This document shows, piece by piece, positions 1 to 7,899 of a DNA stretch of 34,403 bases. Every line of letters begins with the position of its first letter. The first letter of the stretch is position 1. A program made the position numbers and the translations under genes. Under the pieces are notes generated by a model that saw only the letters and a list, made by a program, of their open reading frames with translations, ran no database searches and was not told the DNA's origin. The stretch is taken from NCBI RefSeq assembly GCF_009765975.1, contig NZ_LMUJ01000101.1:15246-49648 (forward strand), read 5' to 3'. This stretch comes from Acidisphaera sp. S103 (GTDB lineage Bacteria; Pseudomonadota; Alphaproteobacteria; Acetobacterales; Acetobacteraceae).

Positions 1-291
1 CCGCCTATCCCCCAAGGCGAACATCAAAATCCTGTTGCGACTGTCACTGGATGCATGTGTCACTCAGACGTGTAAGGTCTCGTAACGGATAAATCTCATT
101 CTATAGAGTGACTGGCGCGGTTCACGATATTCCTGTGGCATGGGCGGATCATCCAGGCGCCAGATTTGTCCCGATGTATGGTAGAGGGGGAGAACAAACA
201 GCGGCATTATGGCTGAATCCGTGGCTCTTGGATTTTTATAAACCGCACTCAGGCGATGCACTGCCAAAAAAGCCAAGAAGGCAAATTGCCC
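1..291. other. No supportable gene upstream of the methyltransferase
   Basis: I see no convincing coding region here. The open frames on either strand are short, have no recognisable motif and lack a ribosome binding site. The last bases carry AAGAAGG (275-281), the probable ribosome binding site of the next gene. The stretch may hold a promoter for that gene, but no clear -35/-10 pair stands out. Confidence 0.5.
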
Positions 292-1329
292 ATGACACTT
301 CTCAGACGCTTGGCGCGAATCGTGCCACCGCTGCGTCGTCTGCATGATAGTCGCAACATACTTCTGACCGAGCGGAACGCGTTGGCGGCTGAACTTGACA
401 CAGTGCGAGCCGATCTGGCCTGCACGGCCGAGGCGCTGAAGAGTGCTCAGAGCCTTTCCGAAGACATTGATGCCCTCTTGGACGCCAAGCGATCTAGCCG
501 ATTGATCGTTACGGAATATCCTAATTTCCCGCGCAGACGGCGCCTTGAAGCAGACACGCTCGGGCGTCACTTTTCCACATTCTTGCACGGGCAGGAGGCC
601 AATTTTGTCAGTAGGCTGGAAGCTCACGTCAGACATTTCGCGGACCTGCAGCAAATACCCCGCCAAGACGCCGGCCATGCGGGTCCTTTCTGGGGGAACG
701 AATGGTTTCCGCCGTTAGATGGTGTGTTGCTTTATGAGTTGATCGCATCCCGATCGCCGCGACGATATGTTGAGGTTGGTTCCGGTAATTCGACACGCTT
801 CGCCCATCAAGCTATCCGGGATCACGGCTTGCGGACCCGCATCGTCTCCATCGACCCTTATCCGCGCGTTGAAATCGACGATATCTGTGACGAGACAATC
901 CGGCGCCCCATGGAAGAGGTAGGGGAAGAATTTTGGAACTCCCTGGAGCCTGATGATTTGTTGCTGGTGGACAATAGCCATCGCAGCTATTCGAACTCCG
1001 ATGTAACCGTTTTCTTTTCTGCGGTTCTTCCGAGCCTGAAAGCAGGAACCGTGTGGGGTTTGCACGATATTTGCCTGCCTTGGGACTATCCTGAAGAGTG
1101 GGCTGGCCGCTTTTACAATGAGCAATATCTGCTGATGGCATATCTTGCGGGTGGCGCCGTGCAGGATGAGGTCTATCTGCCGGCCCAGTGGATTTCGTAC
1201 CAACCCAAACTAAACAATATCCTCAATCCGTTGTGGGACCGGCGGGATCTGTTCCAAGGCTTGAGCACACATGGAAGTGTGTTTTGGATGCGGCGACGGG
1301 CGGCTGTCCTTGATCTTTGGCATTCATGA
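292..1329 (+). CDS. SAM-dependent methyltransferase-like protein with N-terminal coiled coil
   Basis: This 345-residue protein probably modifies a sugar or other small substrate during polysaccharide synthesis. Residues about 20-70 are rich in Leu, Ala, Glu and Arg and look like a coiled coil. A class I methyltransferase core follows: motif I VEVGSGNST (about 160-168), an acidic end of strand 2 (VSID, about 186-189), LLLVDNSH (about 223-230) and GTVWGLHDI (about 252-260). This resembles the Methyltransf_24 group. An ATG 36 bases upstream is in frame, but the start at 292 is preferred because AAGAAGG lies ten bases before it. The gene is separated by about 245 bases from the acetyltransferase, so it may be its own unit. 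The substrate is unknown, and a non-catalytic role is possible. Confidence 0.7.
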   Translation: MTLLRRLARIVPPLRRLHDSRNILLTERNALAAELDTVRADLACTAEALKSAQSLSEDIDALLDAKRSSRLIVTEYPNFPRRRRLEADTLGRHFSTFLHGQEANFVSRLEAHVRHFADLQQIPRQDAGHAGPFWGNEWFPPLDGVLLYELIASRSPRRYVEVGSGNSTRFAHQAIRDHGLRTRIVSIDPYPRVEIDDICDETIRRPMEEVGEEFWNSLEPDDLLLVDNSHRSYSNSDVTVFFSAVLPSLKAGTVWGLHDICLPWDYPEEWAGRFYNEQYLLMAYLAGGAVQDEVYLPAQWISYQPKLNNILNPLWDRRDLFQGLSTHGSVFWMRRRAAVLDLWHS

Positions 1330-1359
1330 AGCACGACAATCATTGTCCGCGCAACATTT

Positions 1360-1374
1360 GCGGCGAAGCGCCGC
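1360..1374 (+). terminator. GC-rich hairpin after the methyltransferase gene
   Basis: GCGGCG-AAG-CGCCGC is a perfect 6-bp stem with a 3-base loop, 31 bases after the methyltransferase stop codon. No T run follows (GGTTAAG), so it is at best a weak or Rho-assisted terminator, or a 3' end stabiliser. Confidence 0.3.
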
Positions 1375-1458
1375 GGTTAAGCCCGATACGGTTGTGTACT
1401 ATTTGAAGCCCCAGACTGAAGAATCATCGCACCCCGCTTCGGCGGCTCCGTGTGATCG

Positions 1459-1489
1459 TTGACTTGACCGTTATAAGATCGGGTATATG
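1459..1489 (+). promoter_or_regulatory. Possible weak promoter before the acetyltransferase operon
   Basis: TTGACT (1459-1464) and TATATG (1484-1489) are 19 bases apart, about 85 bases before the acetyltransferase ATG. A second TTGACC (1464-1469) overlaps the -35. The spacing is not optimal, so this is only a candidate for driving the 1575-5701 gene string. Confidence 0.25.
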
Positions 1490-1574
1490 GTTCCTGCTAC
1501 ATTCAGCGATTCTCCGCCCAGTCAGCGGTTGCGGTTGATCATTTCCCGGCTTACCCCACCGCGCAGGAGATAAT

Positions 1575-2234
1575 ATGGCGACCCCGCGTCACATCTATGG
1601 CCTGGTCGGTGCCGGTGGCAGCGGCCGTGAGGTCATGCCTCTTTTGCGCGCCCAACTCGCCGCACAGTTGGATGCGGGTCAGGCCGAAGTCGTCTTCGTC
1701 GTGGAGGGCGATCCTCCCGTGTCCCATGTGAATGGCATTCGCGTCGAGCGATTAGAGACTTTCCTTGCGCATCCGCAACCCCGTTCTTTCAATGTCTCGA
1801 TCGGCAATTCACGGGTTCGAGAGCGGATCGCCGGGCTCTGCGAGACAGCCGGCGCGATGCCGGTCAGCATTATTGCCCCTACCGCGGTGGTGTTGGATGA
1901 GTGCGAATTTGGCGAAGGCGCCGTTCTTTGCTCCTTCGCCTTGGTCACATCCAACGTGCGGGTGGGGCGCTTTTTTCATGCCAACATGTACAGCCATGTC
2001 GCGCATGACTGCGTGCTGGGGGATTTCGTCACACTCGCCCCCAAGGCGGCGATCAACGGCCGCATTCAGATCGGCGATCACGCTTATATCGGCACGGGCG
2101 CGGTCACCCGCGAGGGACAACCCGGTAACCCGTTGCGCATCGGCCGCGGAGCCGTGGTCGGCATGGGCGCCGTAGTCACGCGCGATGTGCCGGAGGGTGC
2201 GACGGTTATTGGGAACCCCGCGCGCTTGCGTTAA
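1575..2234 (+). CDS. NeuD/PglD-type sugar O/N-acyltransferase (left-handed beta helix)
   Basis: This 219-residue protein belongs to the NeuD/PglD/VioB-like acyltransferases, which move an acetyl group from acetyl-CoA to a nucleotide-linked amino sugar in the cytoplasm. The N-terminus (YGLVGAGGSGREV) is the Rossmann-like sugar-nucleotide binding half. The C-terminal half (about 100-219) is built of hexapeptide repeats ending in VIGNPARLR. His144 in AHDCVLGDF matches the catalytic base position of PglD/NeuD. The start is supported by AGGAGA a few bases upstream. The next gene is a DegT aminotransferase, the usual partner: aminotransfer first, then acetylation, giving an acetamido sugar. No dehydratase or epimerase for the precursor lies in the window, so the exact sugar cannot be named. 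Confidence 0.88.
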   Translation: MATPRHIYGLVGAGGSGREVMPLLRAQLAAQLDAGQAEVVFVVEGDPPVSHVNGIRVERLETFLAHPQPRSFNVSIGNSRVRERIAGLCETAGAMPVSIIAPTAVVLDECEFGEGAVLCSFALVTSNVRVGRFFHANMYSHVAHDCVLGDFVTLAPKAAINGRIQIGDHAYIGTGAVTREGQPGNPLRIGRGAVVGMGAVVTRDVPEGATVIGNPARLR

Positions 2235-2295
2235 AGATGCCTCCCATGAGGCCCCCCTGGTCTCTCCCCACCGGATAGCGGAACAGACAGGACTG

Positions 2296-3438
2296 ATGGA
2301 AAGCTTCGATGTCACCCAAGCTGATCCAGATGCGGGCGGGCCGCCGCCGCCGATTGAGATCATGCGCCCGCGGCTACCAGCGGCTACGTCAATGATGCCG
2401 TTCCTGAGCCGGATCGACGAGACACGCATCTACAGCAATTATGGTCCGCTCTGGCGCGAATTCTGTGTGGGCTTCGCGGGCTGGTTGGGCGCCCGAGCAG
2501 GGCAGGATGGCGTGCGCGTGGTGCCGACAAGCAGCGGCACCACCGCCATCCAGATCGCCTTGCAACTGCGCGCAACGCCCGGCCGGCGCTTCTGCCTGAT
2601 GCCGTCTTGGACCTTCATCGCCAGCGCGCATGCGATCTGTGGTGCCGGGCTGACGCCATGGCTGGTCGATGTGGACGAGGAAAGCTTCATGCTGACTCCG
2701 CATCAGGCTATGGCGGCCCTGCGCGCCATGCCGGAACCGCCGGCCGCCGTGCTGGTGGTCAGTGCCTTCGGCGCACCGGTCGACGTGCCGGCGTGGGCCG
2801 AATTCGAACGTGAAACCGGCATTCCCGTGGTGTTCGATGCCGCTGCCGCCGCCACATCCTTGAATCATATCGGTCCGCAACCGCTCTGTATCTCGCTGCA
2901 TGCCACCAAGGTCTTCGGCATAGGCGAGGGAGGGACGATCATCACCACCGATACCGCGCTGGCTGACAAAGCCCTCGCCATGACCGGTTTCGGCTTCCAG
3001 GGCACAGAGCGCGTTTCAAGCATTCGCGGTGGAAACTACCGCTTGTCGGAATATAGTGCCGCCATGGGGCTTGCTGTGCTGGATAGCATTGATGCCAAGA
3101 TCGCCAGCATGCTCTCCCTCGGCGCCGCCTATACCGACGCTCTGCGCAATTCACCTTGCCGGATCCAATCCGGCGCCGGCACGGCGTATGCGGCCATGTC
3201 GCTGAACGTGATCTGTCCCGCGGACCGGCTCGACCGGGTGCTCGCCCGCTTCGACGCCGGCAATATTCAATGGCGCCGCTGGTGGGGGCTCGGCACCCAT
3301 TTGCATCCTGCCTTTACCGACCTGCCGCGCAGCGACCTACCAGTAACCGAGGATCTGGCGCCGCGCGTCATCGGCGTTCCGTTCCACGATATGCTGACCG
3401 CCGAAGAGATCGGCCGTGTCGCGGATGCTTTGCGATGA
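2296..3438 (+). CDS. DegT/DnrJ/EryC1/StrS (VioA-like) PLP sugar aminotransferase
   Basis: This 380-residue enzyme converts a keto nucleotide sugar to an amino sugar using PLP. The N-terminal MPFLSRIDETRIYSNYGPL is typical of the VioA-like branch of DegT proteins. SSGTTAIQIAL (about 79-89) is the PLP phosphate-binding region, DAAAAA (about 181-186) contains the Asp facing the pyridine nitrogen, and HATKVFGIGEGG carries Lys205, the expected internal aldimine lysine. The ATG at 2296 is chosen because earlier in-frame starts run back into the acetyltransferase gene. Its last bases (ATGA) overlap the next start, suggesting translational coupling with the GT2. With the acetyltransferase it probably makes an acetamido-deoxy sugar for the exopolysaccharide. 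Confidence 0.9.
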   Translation: MESFDVTQADPDAGGPPPPIEIMRPRLPAATSMMPFLSRIDETRIYSNYGPLWREFCVGFAGWLGARAGQDGVRVVPTSSGTTAIQIALQLRATPGRRFCLMPSWTFIASAHAICGAGLTPWLVDVDEESFMLTPHQAMAALRAMPEPPAAVLVVSAFGAPVDVPAWAEFERETGIPVVFDAAAAATSLNHIGPQPLCISLHATKVFGIGEGGTIITTDTALADKALAMTGFGFQGTERVSSIRGGNYRLSEYSAAMGLAVLDSIDAKIASMLSLGAAYTDALRNSPCRIQSGAGTAYAAMSLNVICPADRLDRVLARFDAGNIQWRRWWGLGTHLHPAFTDLPRSDLPVTEDLAPRVIGVPFHDMLTAEEIGRVADALR

Positions 3439-4577
3439 GCACGCCTTTGCTGTCGTACATCGTGCTGTCCTACAATTACGAGGAGTACATTGGCATAACG
3501 ATCAACTCGATCCTGTCGCAAACGCACCAGGACTTCGAAATCGTTGTGGTCGACGATGCTTCCCGGGACAACTCGGTCGATGTTGTCCGGTCGTTCGACG
3601 ATCCCCGTATCCGGCTCTTCGTGCACGAAGAAAATCGCGGCGCCTGCATCGCGCTTGCCTGGGCTCTGCGTGAGGCGCGTGGTGAATGGATCGTGAATCT
3701 CGACGCCGATGACTGGATTGCGCCGGAAAAGGCAGAGCGCCAACTTGCGCGCGCGAAGACCACGGGCGCCGACATCATTGGCACCTGGGTGCGCTTCGTC
3801 GATGAGCGTGGGCAGCCACACCCCCGTGCGGTGGAACTGGAAGAGGCCGCCAACCAGCCGCACCAGTTCGATCTTGTGGAAAGTTGGATCGGCCGGAACA
3901 TTCTCTGCCGGTCTTCGACTATGGTGCGCCGCGCGATGATCGAGCGCATCGGCACGCCCGAATTGACCATGGTTCGCGCACCGGATTACGAGCATTGGGT
4001 TCGGGCCCTCGCCGCTGGTTTTCGCTTCGATATGGTCGAAGAGCCACTTACGTATTATCGACTGCAGCCACGCGGCGTGACCTTCGGCGATCCGATGGGC
4101 ACATTGCTGGAAATGTGCTGGGCGAAAGCACGCAATCTTGTTCCGCTGGCAGAGCGGCGCGGCCTGAACGAGGATATCAGTGCCATGCTGCGCTGGCTGG
4201 TGGAGAGCGACCAGCGGTTGGAATTGACCCCTACCCAATCACTGCGGCTTATCGGCGCGCTTACGCTGGGCCCGAACTGCGCCGATTACGCCGCTTGGCG
4301 CGACATGATCCTTGGACCCACGCCCGAACCAATATACGAGCGCGCCGGGCGATCCATGCTGAACCTCATTATCGGCTCTGGGCAGCTATCGTTGGTCGCC
4401 AAACTGTTGACTGACTGCCATGCCTATATTGAGGCGCGAGATTGGTGGAAGGCCCAGTCCGACATGTGGGAAGCGAATGCGCTTGCGCTGAAGGACCGCG
4501 TCCATCAGCAATCCATCGATTCGGGACGCAGGCGGTCGTGGCATCAATATTTCAGGAAAGGAGCCTCGTTGTGTTAG
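3435..4577 (+). CDS. Family 2 glycosyltransferase
   Basis: This 380-residue protein starts with a GT-A fold typical of GT2: LSYIVLSYNYEEYIGITINSI, then VVVDDASRDNSVDVV (about 37-51) and the metal-binding LDADD (about 89-93). It is a cytoplasmic inverting transferase that adds a sugar from a nucleotide donor to the lipid-linked repeat unit. No transmembrane segment is obvious, so it is likely peripheral. The ATG at 3435 overlaps the aminotransferase stop as ATGA; an in-frame ATG further upstream would lie inside that gene and has no family similarity. The C-terminal third is alpha-helical and poorly conserved. Donor and acceptor are unknown. Confidence 0.88.
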   Translation: MSTPLLSYIVLSYNYEEYIGITINSILSQTHQDFEIVVVDDASRDNSVDVVRSFDDPRIRLFVHEENRGACIALAWALREARGEWIVNLDADDWIAPEKAERQLARAKTTGADIIGTWVRFVDERGQPHPRAVELEEAANQPHQFDLVESWIGRNILCRSSTMVRRAMIERIGTPELTMVRAPDYEHWVRALAAGFRFDMVEEPLTYYRLQPRGVTFGDPMGTLLEMCWAKARNLVPLAERRGLNEDISAMLRWLVESDQRLELTPTQSLRLIGALTLGPNCADYAAWRDMILGPTPEPIYERAGRSMLNLIIGSGQLSLVAKLLTDCHAYIEARDWWKAQSDMWEANALALKDRVHQQSIDSGRRRSWHQYFRKGASLC

Positions 4578-5701
4578 TCGAGGGCGAGCATGAAATCCGC
4601 CGGCAAGGCATCCTGGCTTTGCTGCCCTTTTTTGCTCAGGGCAGTCTATCGTTGATCGTACTGCGCGAGATGCGCGCCCGCGGCTTGGACATCACGTTGG
4701 CCAATCAGATGGCCCATCCCGCTGAGTTGAAAGCCGACCCTCTGGTGGATTTCCGCGCCGCTGATCGCGTGATCGACCTCAGCGCACATGCTCTGCCAGG
4801 AGACTGGACACATCTCGCGCGCATCGTTGATAAGTGCGAGATCGGATTGATCCTGCTGATCGGCGCCCCCGGTGGCTACGCGCAGTTGTCCCGGCTGCGC
4901 GAAAGGCGGCGGGATATCCGTCTGCTGGATTGGCTGTTCAATACCGGACCGCATTTCCACAGCTTCAGCCTCCGAGCCGGCTGTTTCGATGGGGTTCTGG
5001 TGGAGAGCGTGTTCATGCGCGATCGCTTGGCAGCGACCCCTGACATCGGCCGCATTTGGCAAATCGAGAGCGGGGTAGACCTGCAGCGTTTCCGCCCTGT
5101 CAACCGAGAGATCTCTTCGCCCAAAGAGACCTTTATCCTAGGCTATTTTGGCCGCATGTCCCCCGAGAAGAATCCCCTGGGCTTTGTCGAAATGGCTGAG
5201 CGCATACACACCATGTCGCCATCTACGCGTTTTGTGATGTATGGAGCAGGTGGACAGGCCGAGGACGTGGCGTTGCGCATCGCTGCTAGCCAGGCGCGTG
5301 GGGCCATTCGTTTTGCCGGATATGTCGAGGACCCTTGCGTGGCCTACGCCGCCATGGATGTTCTGGTGGTGCCCTCCCTGTTGGACGGCCGCCCAGCCAC
5401 TATCATAGAGGCCAATGCCTGCGGCTTGCCGGTGATCGCTAGTGCAGTCGGTGGCATTCCTCAATTGATCGAGGAAGGTCGCAACGGGCACCTTGTCTCG
5501 CCGCGTAATCCGGAACGCATGGTCTCTTTGATCGCTGGCTGGCTGGCTGATCCCGAAAGTTTCATGGCCTTGCAACGCAATGCCCGCGGTGTTGCCGAGG
5601 CGCGTTTTAACCGTTCCGCAATGTTGGACGGGTATGAGGTGGCGCTGCGCGAGAGCCTCGCCACCCCGGCACGGCGGGTGCTGCATATAGGGGAATTGTA
5701 G
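4571..5701 (+). CDS. Family 4 glycosyltransferase (GT-B, retaining)
   Basis: This 376-residue protein is a GT4-type transferase. The C-terminal half has the donor-binding pattern: ILGYFGRMSPEKNPLGFVEM, then FAGYVEDPCVAYAAMDVLVVPSLLDGRPATIIEANACGLPVIAS split over about residues 255-305. The first acidic residue of the family EX7E motif appears as Asp (LLDGRP) with the second Glu kept (IIEA). The GTG at 4571 is chosen because AGGAAAGGAG lies 8 bases upstream and it overlaps the GT2 stop by 7 bases; the longer in-frame ATG has no homology. The stop at 5699-5701 lies directly at the edge of IS5-type sequence, so the last residues may have been altered by that insertion. Confidence 0.87.
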   Translation: MLVEGEHEIRRQGILALLPFFAQGSLSLIVLREMRARGLDITLANQMAHPAELKADPLVDFRAADRVIDLSAHALPGDWTHLARIVDKCEIGLILLIGAPGGYAQLSRLRERRRDIRLLDWLFNTGPHFHSFSLRAGCFDGVLVESVFMRDRLAATPDIGRIWQIESGVDLQRFRPVNREISSPKETFILGYFGRMSPEKNPLGFVEMAERIHTMSPSTRFVMYGAGGQAEDVALRIAASQARGAIRFAGYVEDPCVAYAAMDVLVVPSLLDGRPATIIEANACGLPVIASAVGGIPQLIEEGRNGHLVSPRNPERMVSLIAGWLADPESFMALQRNARGVAEARFNRSAMLDGYEVALRESLATPARRVLHIGEL

Positions 5702-5703
5702 TC

Positions 5704-6105
5704 CGGTTTATGCTGGTCGATACCCAGGGCTTGCTGATGCTTGCGGTCGTGCATCCAGCCGATACCGCAGATCGCGACAGCGAGCGGCTGGTTCTGGCGT
5801 GCATGTTTGGCCTTTATCCGTATCTGCAGAAGCTCTTTGCTGATGGTGGCTATCAGGGGCCACAGTTCCGCAAAGGACTGACAAAGATGCTGCCTCGGTT
5901 GTCGGTGGACATCGTTGAGCATTCACATTCTTCCAAAAGCTTTGAGGAATTGCCAGACGTTGGGTCCTTAAACGGAGCTTTGCGTGGCTCGACCAGTTGT
6001 CGTTGGCTTGCCAAGGATTTCGAGAACCGGCGCCGCAATGCTTTGAGTTTCCTGCGGCTCGCGTCGATCCCGCTGATGCTCAGAAAACTATGCAACCCGG
6101 CCTGA
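5704..6105 (+). pseudogene. IS5-family transposase, C-terminal remnant with two frameshifts
   Basis: About 130 codons remain of an IS5-family DDE transposase. Homology begins at the region normally read as RHILVDTQG (here RFMLVDTQG), continues through LFADGGYQGP, which holds the second catalytic Asp, and ends with LASIPLMLRKLCNPA. The N-terminal half is absent. Between about 5955 and 5995 the frame is wrong: the alternative frame there reads RWVLKRSFAWLDQ, which is the expected family sequence, so two compensating indels have occurred. The expected catalytic Glu of that motif is Lys here. It cannot be active. Confidence 0.85.
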
Positions 6106-6113
6106 ACTTTTCG

Positions 6114-6135
6114 GACTCTTGGGGTGGACGGCCCC
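6114..6135 (+). repeat. Left end of the IS1111-like element
   Basis: The flanking heptamer GACTCTT (6114-6120) is followed by GGGG and the inverted repeat TGGACGGCCCC (6125-6135). The heptamer lies where the terminal repeat of the upstream IS5-type remnant should be, so the element seems to have used the end of another IS as target. Confidence 0.7.
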
Positions 6136-6188
6136 ACGGCATCAAGTGCCAGAATTGGGGCCGTTAGCAACCAAGACCGGAGCCGACC

Positions 6189-7226
6189 ATGACCCAATAT
6201 AAGCGCATCGCCATCGACACGTCCAAATCCGTCTTCACCATCCATTGTATCGACGCTCAGGATCGGCCGGTCTTGCGGACCAATCTTCGCCGCGGGCAAC
6301 TGCTCCCGTTCTTCAGGAAGCTCGCCGCCACCGAGATCGCCATTGAATCCTGTAGCGGTTCACACCATTGGGCGCGCGAACTGACCGGGCTCGGTCACAC
6401 GCCACGTCTCGTCCCGCCGCAGTATGTTAAACCCTACGTCAAACGCGGTAAAAACGATCGCAACGACGCTGAGGCGATTTGTGAGGCCGCCGGGCGTCCC
6501 GGCATGCATTTCGTGCCGGTGAAGTCCGTCACGCAACAAGCTCAGGGCATGGTTTTGAAGGTGCGCGAAACCCTGATCGGTCAACGCACCGCTTGGGGCA
6601 ACACGGTGCGTGGTCATGCCGCGGAGTTCGGCATCGTTGCTGGCAAAGGCATTGGCACGATCGCTCCGTTGCTATCTGCCATTGAACAAGAGGACGCCGT
6701 TCCGCCGGAGGCCAAAGAGATGTTTGCCCTGCTGGGTCAGCAAATCGAAGAGATCGGCACCCGGATCAAGGAAATCGACGCCAAACTGAATGCCGCGCAC
6801 AAGGCCAGCGCGGTCAGCACACGTTTGGCCACCATCCCGGGCGTCGGTCCGATCATCGCGTTGACACTGGCGACCGAGATCGACCCGGCGGCGTTCGAAT
6901 CCGGCCGCCATCTTGCCGCCTGGGTTGGCTTGACACCGAAGGAACATTCCACCGGCGGAAAGCAACGCATGGGAAAAATCAGCCGGGCGGGTAATGAGCG
7001 CCTACGCGCGCTGTTCGTTTCTGGCGCCACCTCGGTCATCAACGCCGCGATGAAGCAGGGCAGTCGGCAGATGACGGAATGGTTGCGGGCTTTGCTGCTC
7101 CGCAAGCCGCGCAAACTCGCCGCTGTCGCACTAGCCAACAAAATCGCCCGCACGGCCTGGGCGATGATGACGAGCGGCGAGACGTATCGCCGCCCATCCA
7201 CCGCGGCCGAGGCGGTGGCGGCATGA
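6189..7226 (+). CDS. IS110-family DEDD transposase
   Basis: This 345-residue transposase/recombinase has the RuvC-like N-terminal domain with the four acidic residues Asp10 (IAIDTSKS), Glu53 (AIESCSG), Asp90 and Asp93 (KNDRNDAEAI). The C-terminal Tnp_IS110 domain contains IPGVGPIIALTLATEI and LAAWVGLTPKEHSTGGKQ, followed by GKISRAGNERLRALFV, which includes the expected catalytic Ser region. The length is normal for the family and no frame damage is visible. GGAG lies a few bases before the ATG. Family members catalyse guide-RNA (bridge RNA) directed recombination. The non-coding 3' end could encode this RNA. Confidence 0.93.
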   Translation: MTQYKRIAIDTSKSVFTIHCIDAQDRPVLRTNLRRGQLLPFFRKLAATEIAIESCSGSHHWARELTGLGHTPRLVPPQYVKPYVKRGKNDRNDAEAICEAAGRPGMHFVPVKSVTQQAQGMVLKVRETLIGQRTAWGNTVRGHAAEFGIVAGKGIGTIAPLLSAIEQEDAVPPEAKEMFALLGQQIEEIGTRIKEIDAKLNAAHKASAVSTRLATIPGVGPIIALTLATEIDPAAFESGRHLAAWVGLTPKEHSTGGKQRMGKISRAGNERLRALFVSGATSVINAAMKQGSRQMTEWLRALLLRKPRKLAAVALANKIARTAWAMMTSGETYRRPSTAAEAVAA

Positions 7227-7262
7227 CCGACGTTTCGTCACGTAACGATTGAGAGTGGAACC

Positions 7263-7574
7263 ATGCCACGTCCATCGGTCAATGAAGAGCCCATGACCGG
7301 CGCCGAACGCCAGGCACGTTATCGCGCCGCGCGCACGGCTGGCGCACGGGTTGTTCGCACACGCCGCCCCGCCGACCGGCGCTCCCGGATCCAGCGGTGG
7401 AACGACGCCATCGCCGCTGCAGTGGCGTTGCAGGCCGAGTATGCCGGCTGGCTGGACGCGCTGCCGGACAACCAACACGACAGTGCGCTCGCCGACGCGT
7501 TGCGGGCGATTGTCGAGCTCGATCTCTCCGAACTCCAGGCGGTCGAGCCGCCACGAGGCTTCGGCCGTGATTGA
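7263..7574 (+). CDS. Small passenger protein inside the IS1111-like element
   Basis: This 103-residue hydrophilic protein contains MTGAERQARYRAARTAGARVV (about 11-31, basic) and an acidic helical second half ending in QAVEPPRGFGRD. I associate this type of small protein with insertion sequences of alphaproteobacteria, but I cannot assign a function. It starts 36 bases after the transposase stop and lies inside the inverted repeats, so it moves with the element. GAGAGTGG precedes the ATG at 7263; a second in-frame ATG at 7293 would keep all the conserved part. It might bind DNA or RNA through the Arg-rich N-terminus (inference only). Confidence 0.7.
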   Translation: MPRPSVNEEPMTGAERQARYRAARTAGARVVRTRRPADRRSRIQRWNDAIAAAVALQAEYAGWLDALPDNQHDSALADALRAIVELDLSELQAVEPPRGFGRD

Positions 7575-7599
7575 GCAATGGAATGGCCCAGACGGCATG

Positions 7600-7876
7600 G
7601 GCCACGATGACGCGCGTGGTGCTTCCCCGGCCTCGGCCGGTGAACGCCGCGAGCGTGCGTTGGTGCCGGGGTGAAAGAGCAGAATGAGATGACGATCGGT
7701 CGAACCGACGATCCAGAGAACCCGTTTAGAGTCTCGGCCTTAGAGGCCGACGGACTGTTTGGGGCTGGATCGCGGACCCCATCTGGGCCAGCGGTCGTGA
7801 TGCCGCGTCAACAGGCCAGACACATGATCGCAATCGATCCGCCCGTCAGAATTCTCGCTTTTGCTCTTGAATCCAA
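7600..7876 (+). ncRNA. Candidate bridge-RNA region of the IS1111-like element
   Basis: This is the non-coding 3' end of the element, where IS1111-group members encode their guide RNA. Several hairpins are visible: CCGGCC/GGCCGG around 7627-7640, TCGGT-CGA-ACCGA around 7697-7709, and a perfect 7-bp stem TCGGCCT-TAG-AGGCCGA (7734-7750). Just before the last hairpin, AGAGTCT (7728-7734) is complementary to AGACTCT at the right end of the element (7892-7898), and AGAGTC is complementary to GACTCT at the left end (6114-6119). This is what a donor/target guide would look like. Exact ends of the RNA cannot be set from sequence alone. An open frame across it (7671-7901) has no recognisable motif. Confidence 0.35.
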
Positions 7877-7899
7877 GGGGCCGTCCACACAAGACTCTT
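7877..7899 (-). repeat. Right end of the IS1111-like element
   Basis: GGGGCCGTCCA (7877-7887) is the exact complement of the left repeat. Five bases further is the second GACTCTT (7893-7899). The last bases of this heptamer form part of the stop codon of the yihY-like gene on the other strand. Confidence 0.7.

Larger units (their letters stand above)
6121..7892 (+). mobile_element. IS110-family element, IS1111-like organisation
   Basis: A transposase gene, a small passenger gene and about 300 bases of 3' non-coding DNA lie between inverted repeats. The 11-base TGGACGGCCCC (6125-6135) is matched by its exact complement at 7877-7887. The heptamer GACTCTT occurs in direct orientation just outside both ends (6114-6120 and 7893-7899). 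The short 5' end (68 bases), long 3' end and near-terminal repeats fit the IS1111 group better than the classical IS110 group. The left flank is the end of the IS5-type remnant, and the right flank is the 3' end of a yihY-like gene. The boundaries are inferred from the repeats and may be off by a few bases. Confidence 0.75.

Noticed and set aside
108..347. 79-residue open frame on the + strand before the methyltransferase
   Set aside because: It overlaps the methyltransferase start, has no ribosome binding site and no recognisable motif.
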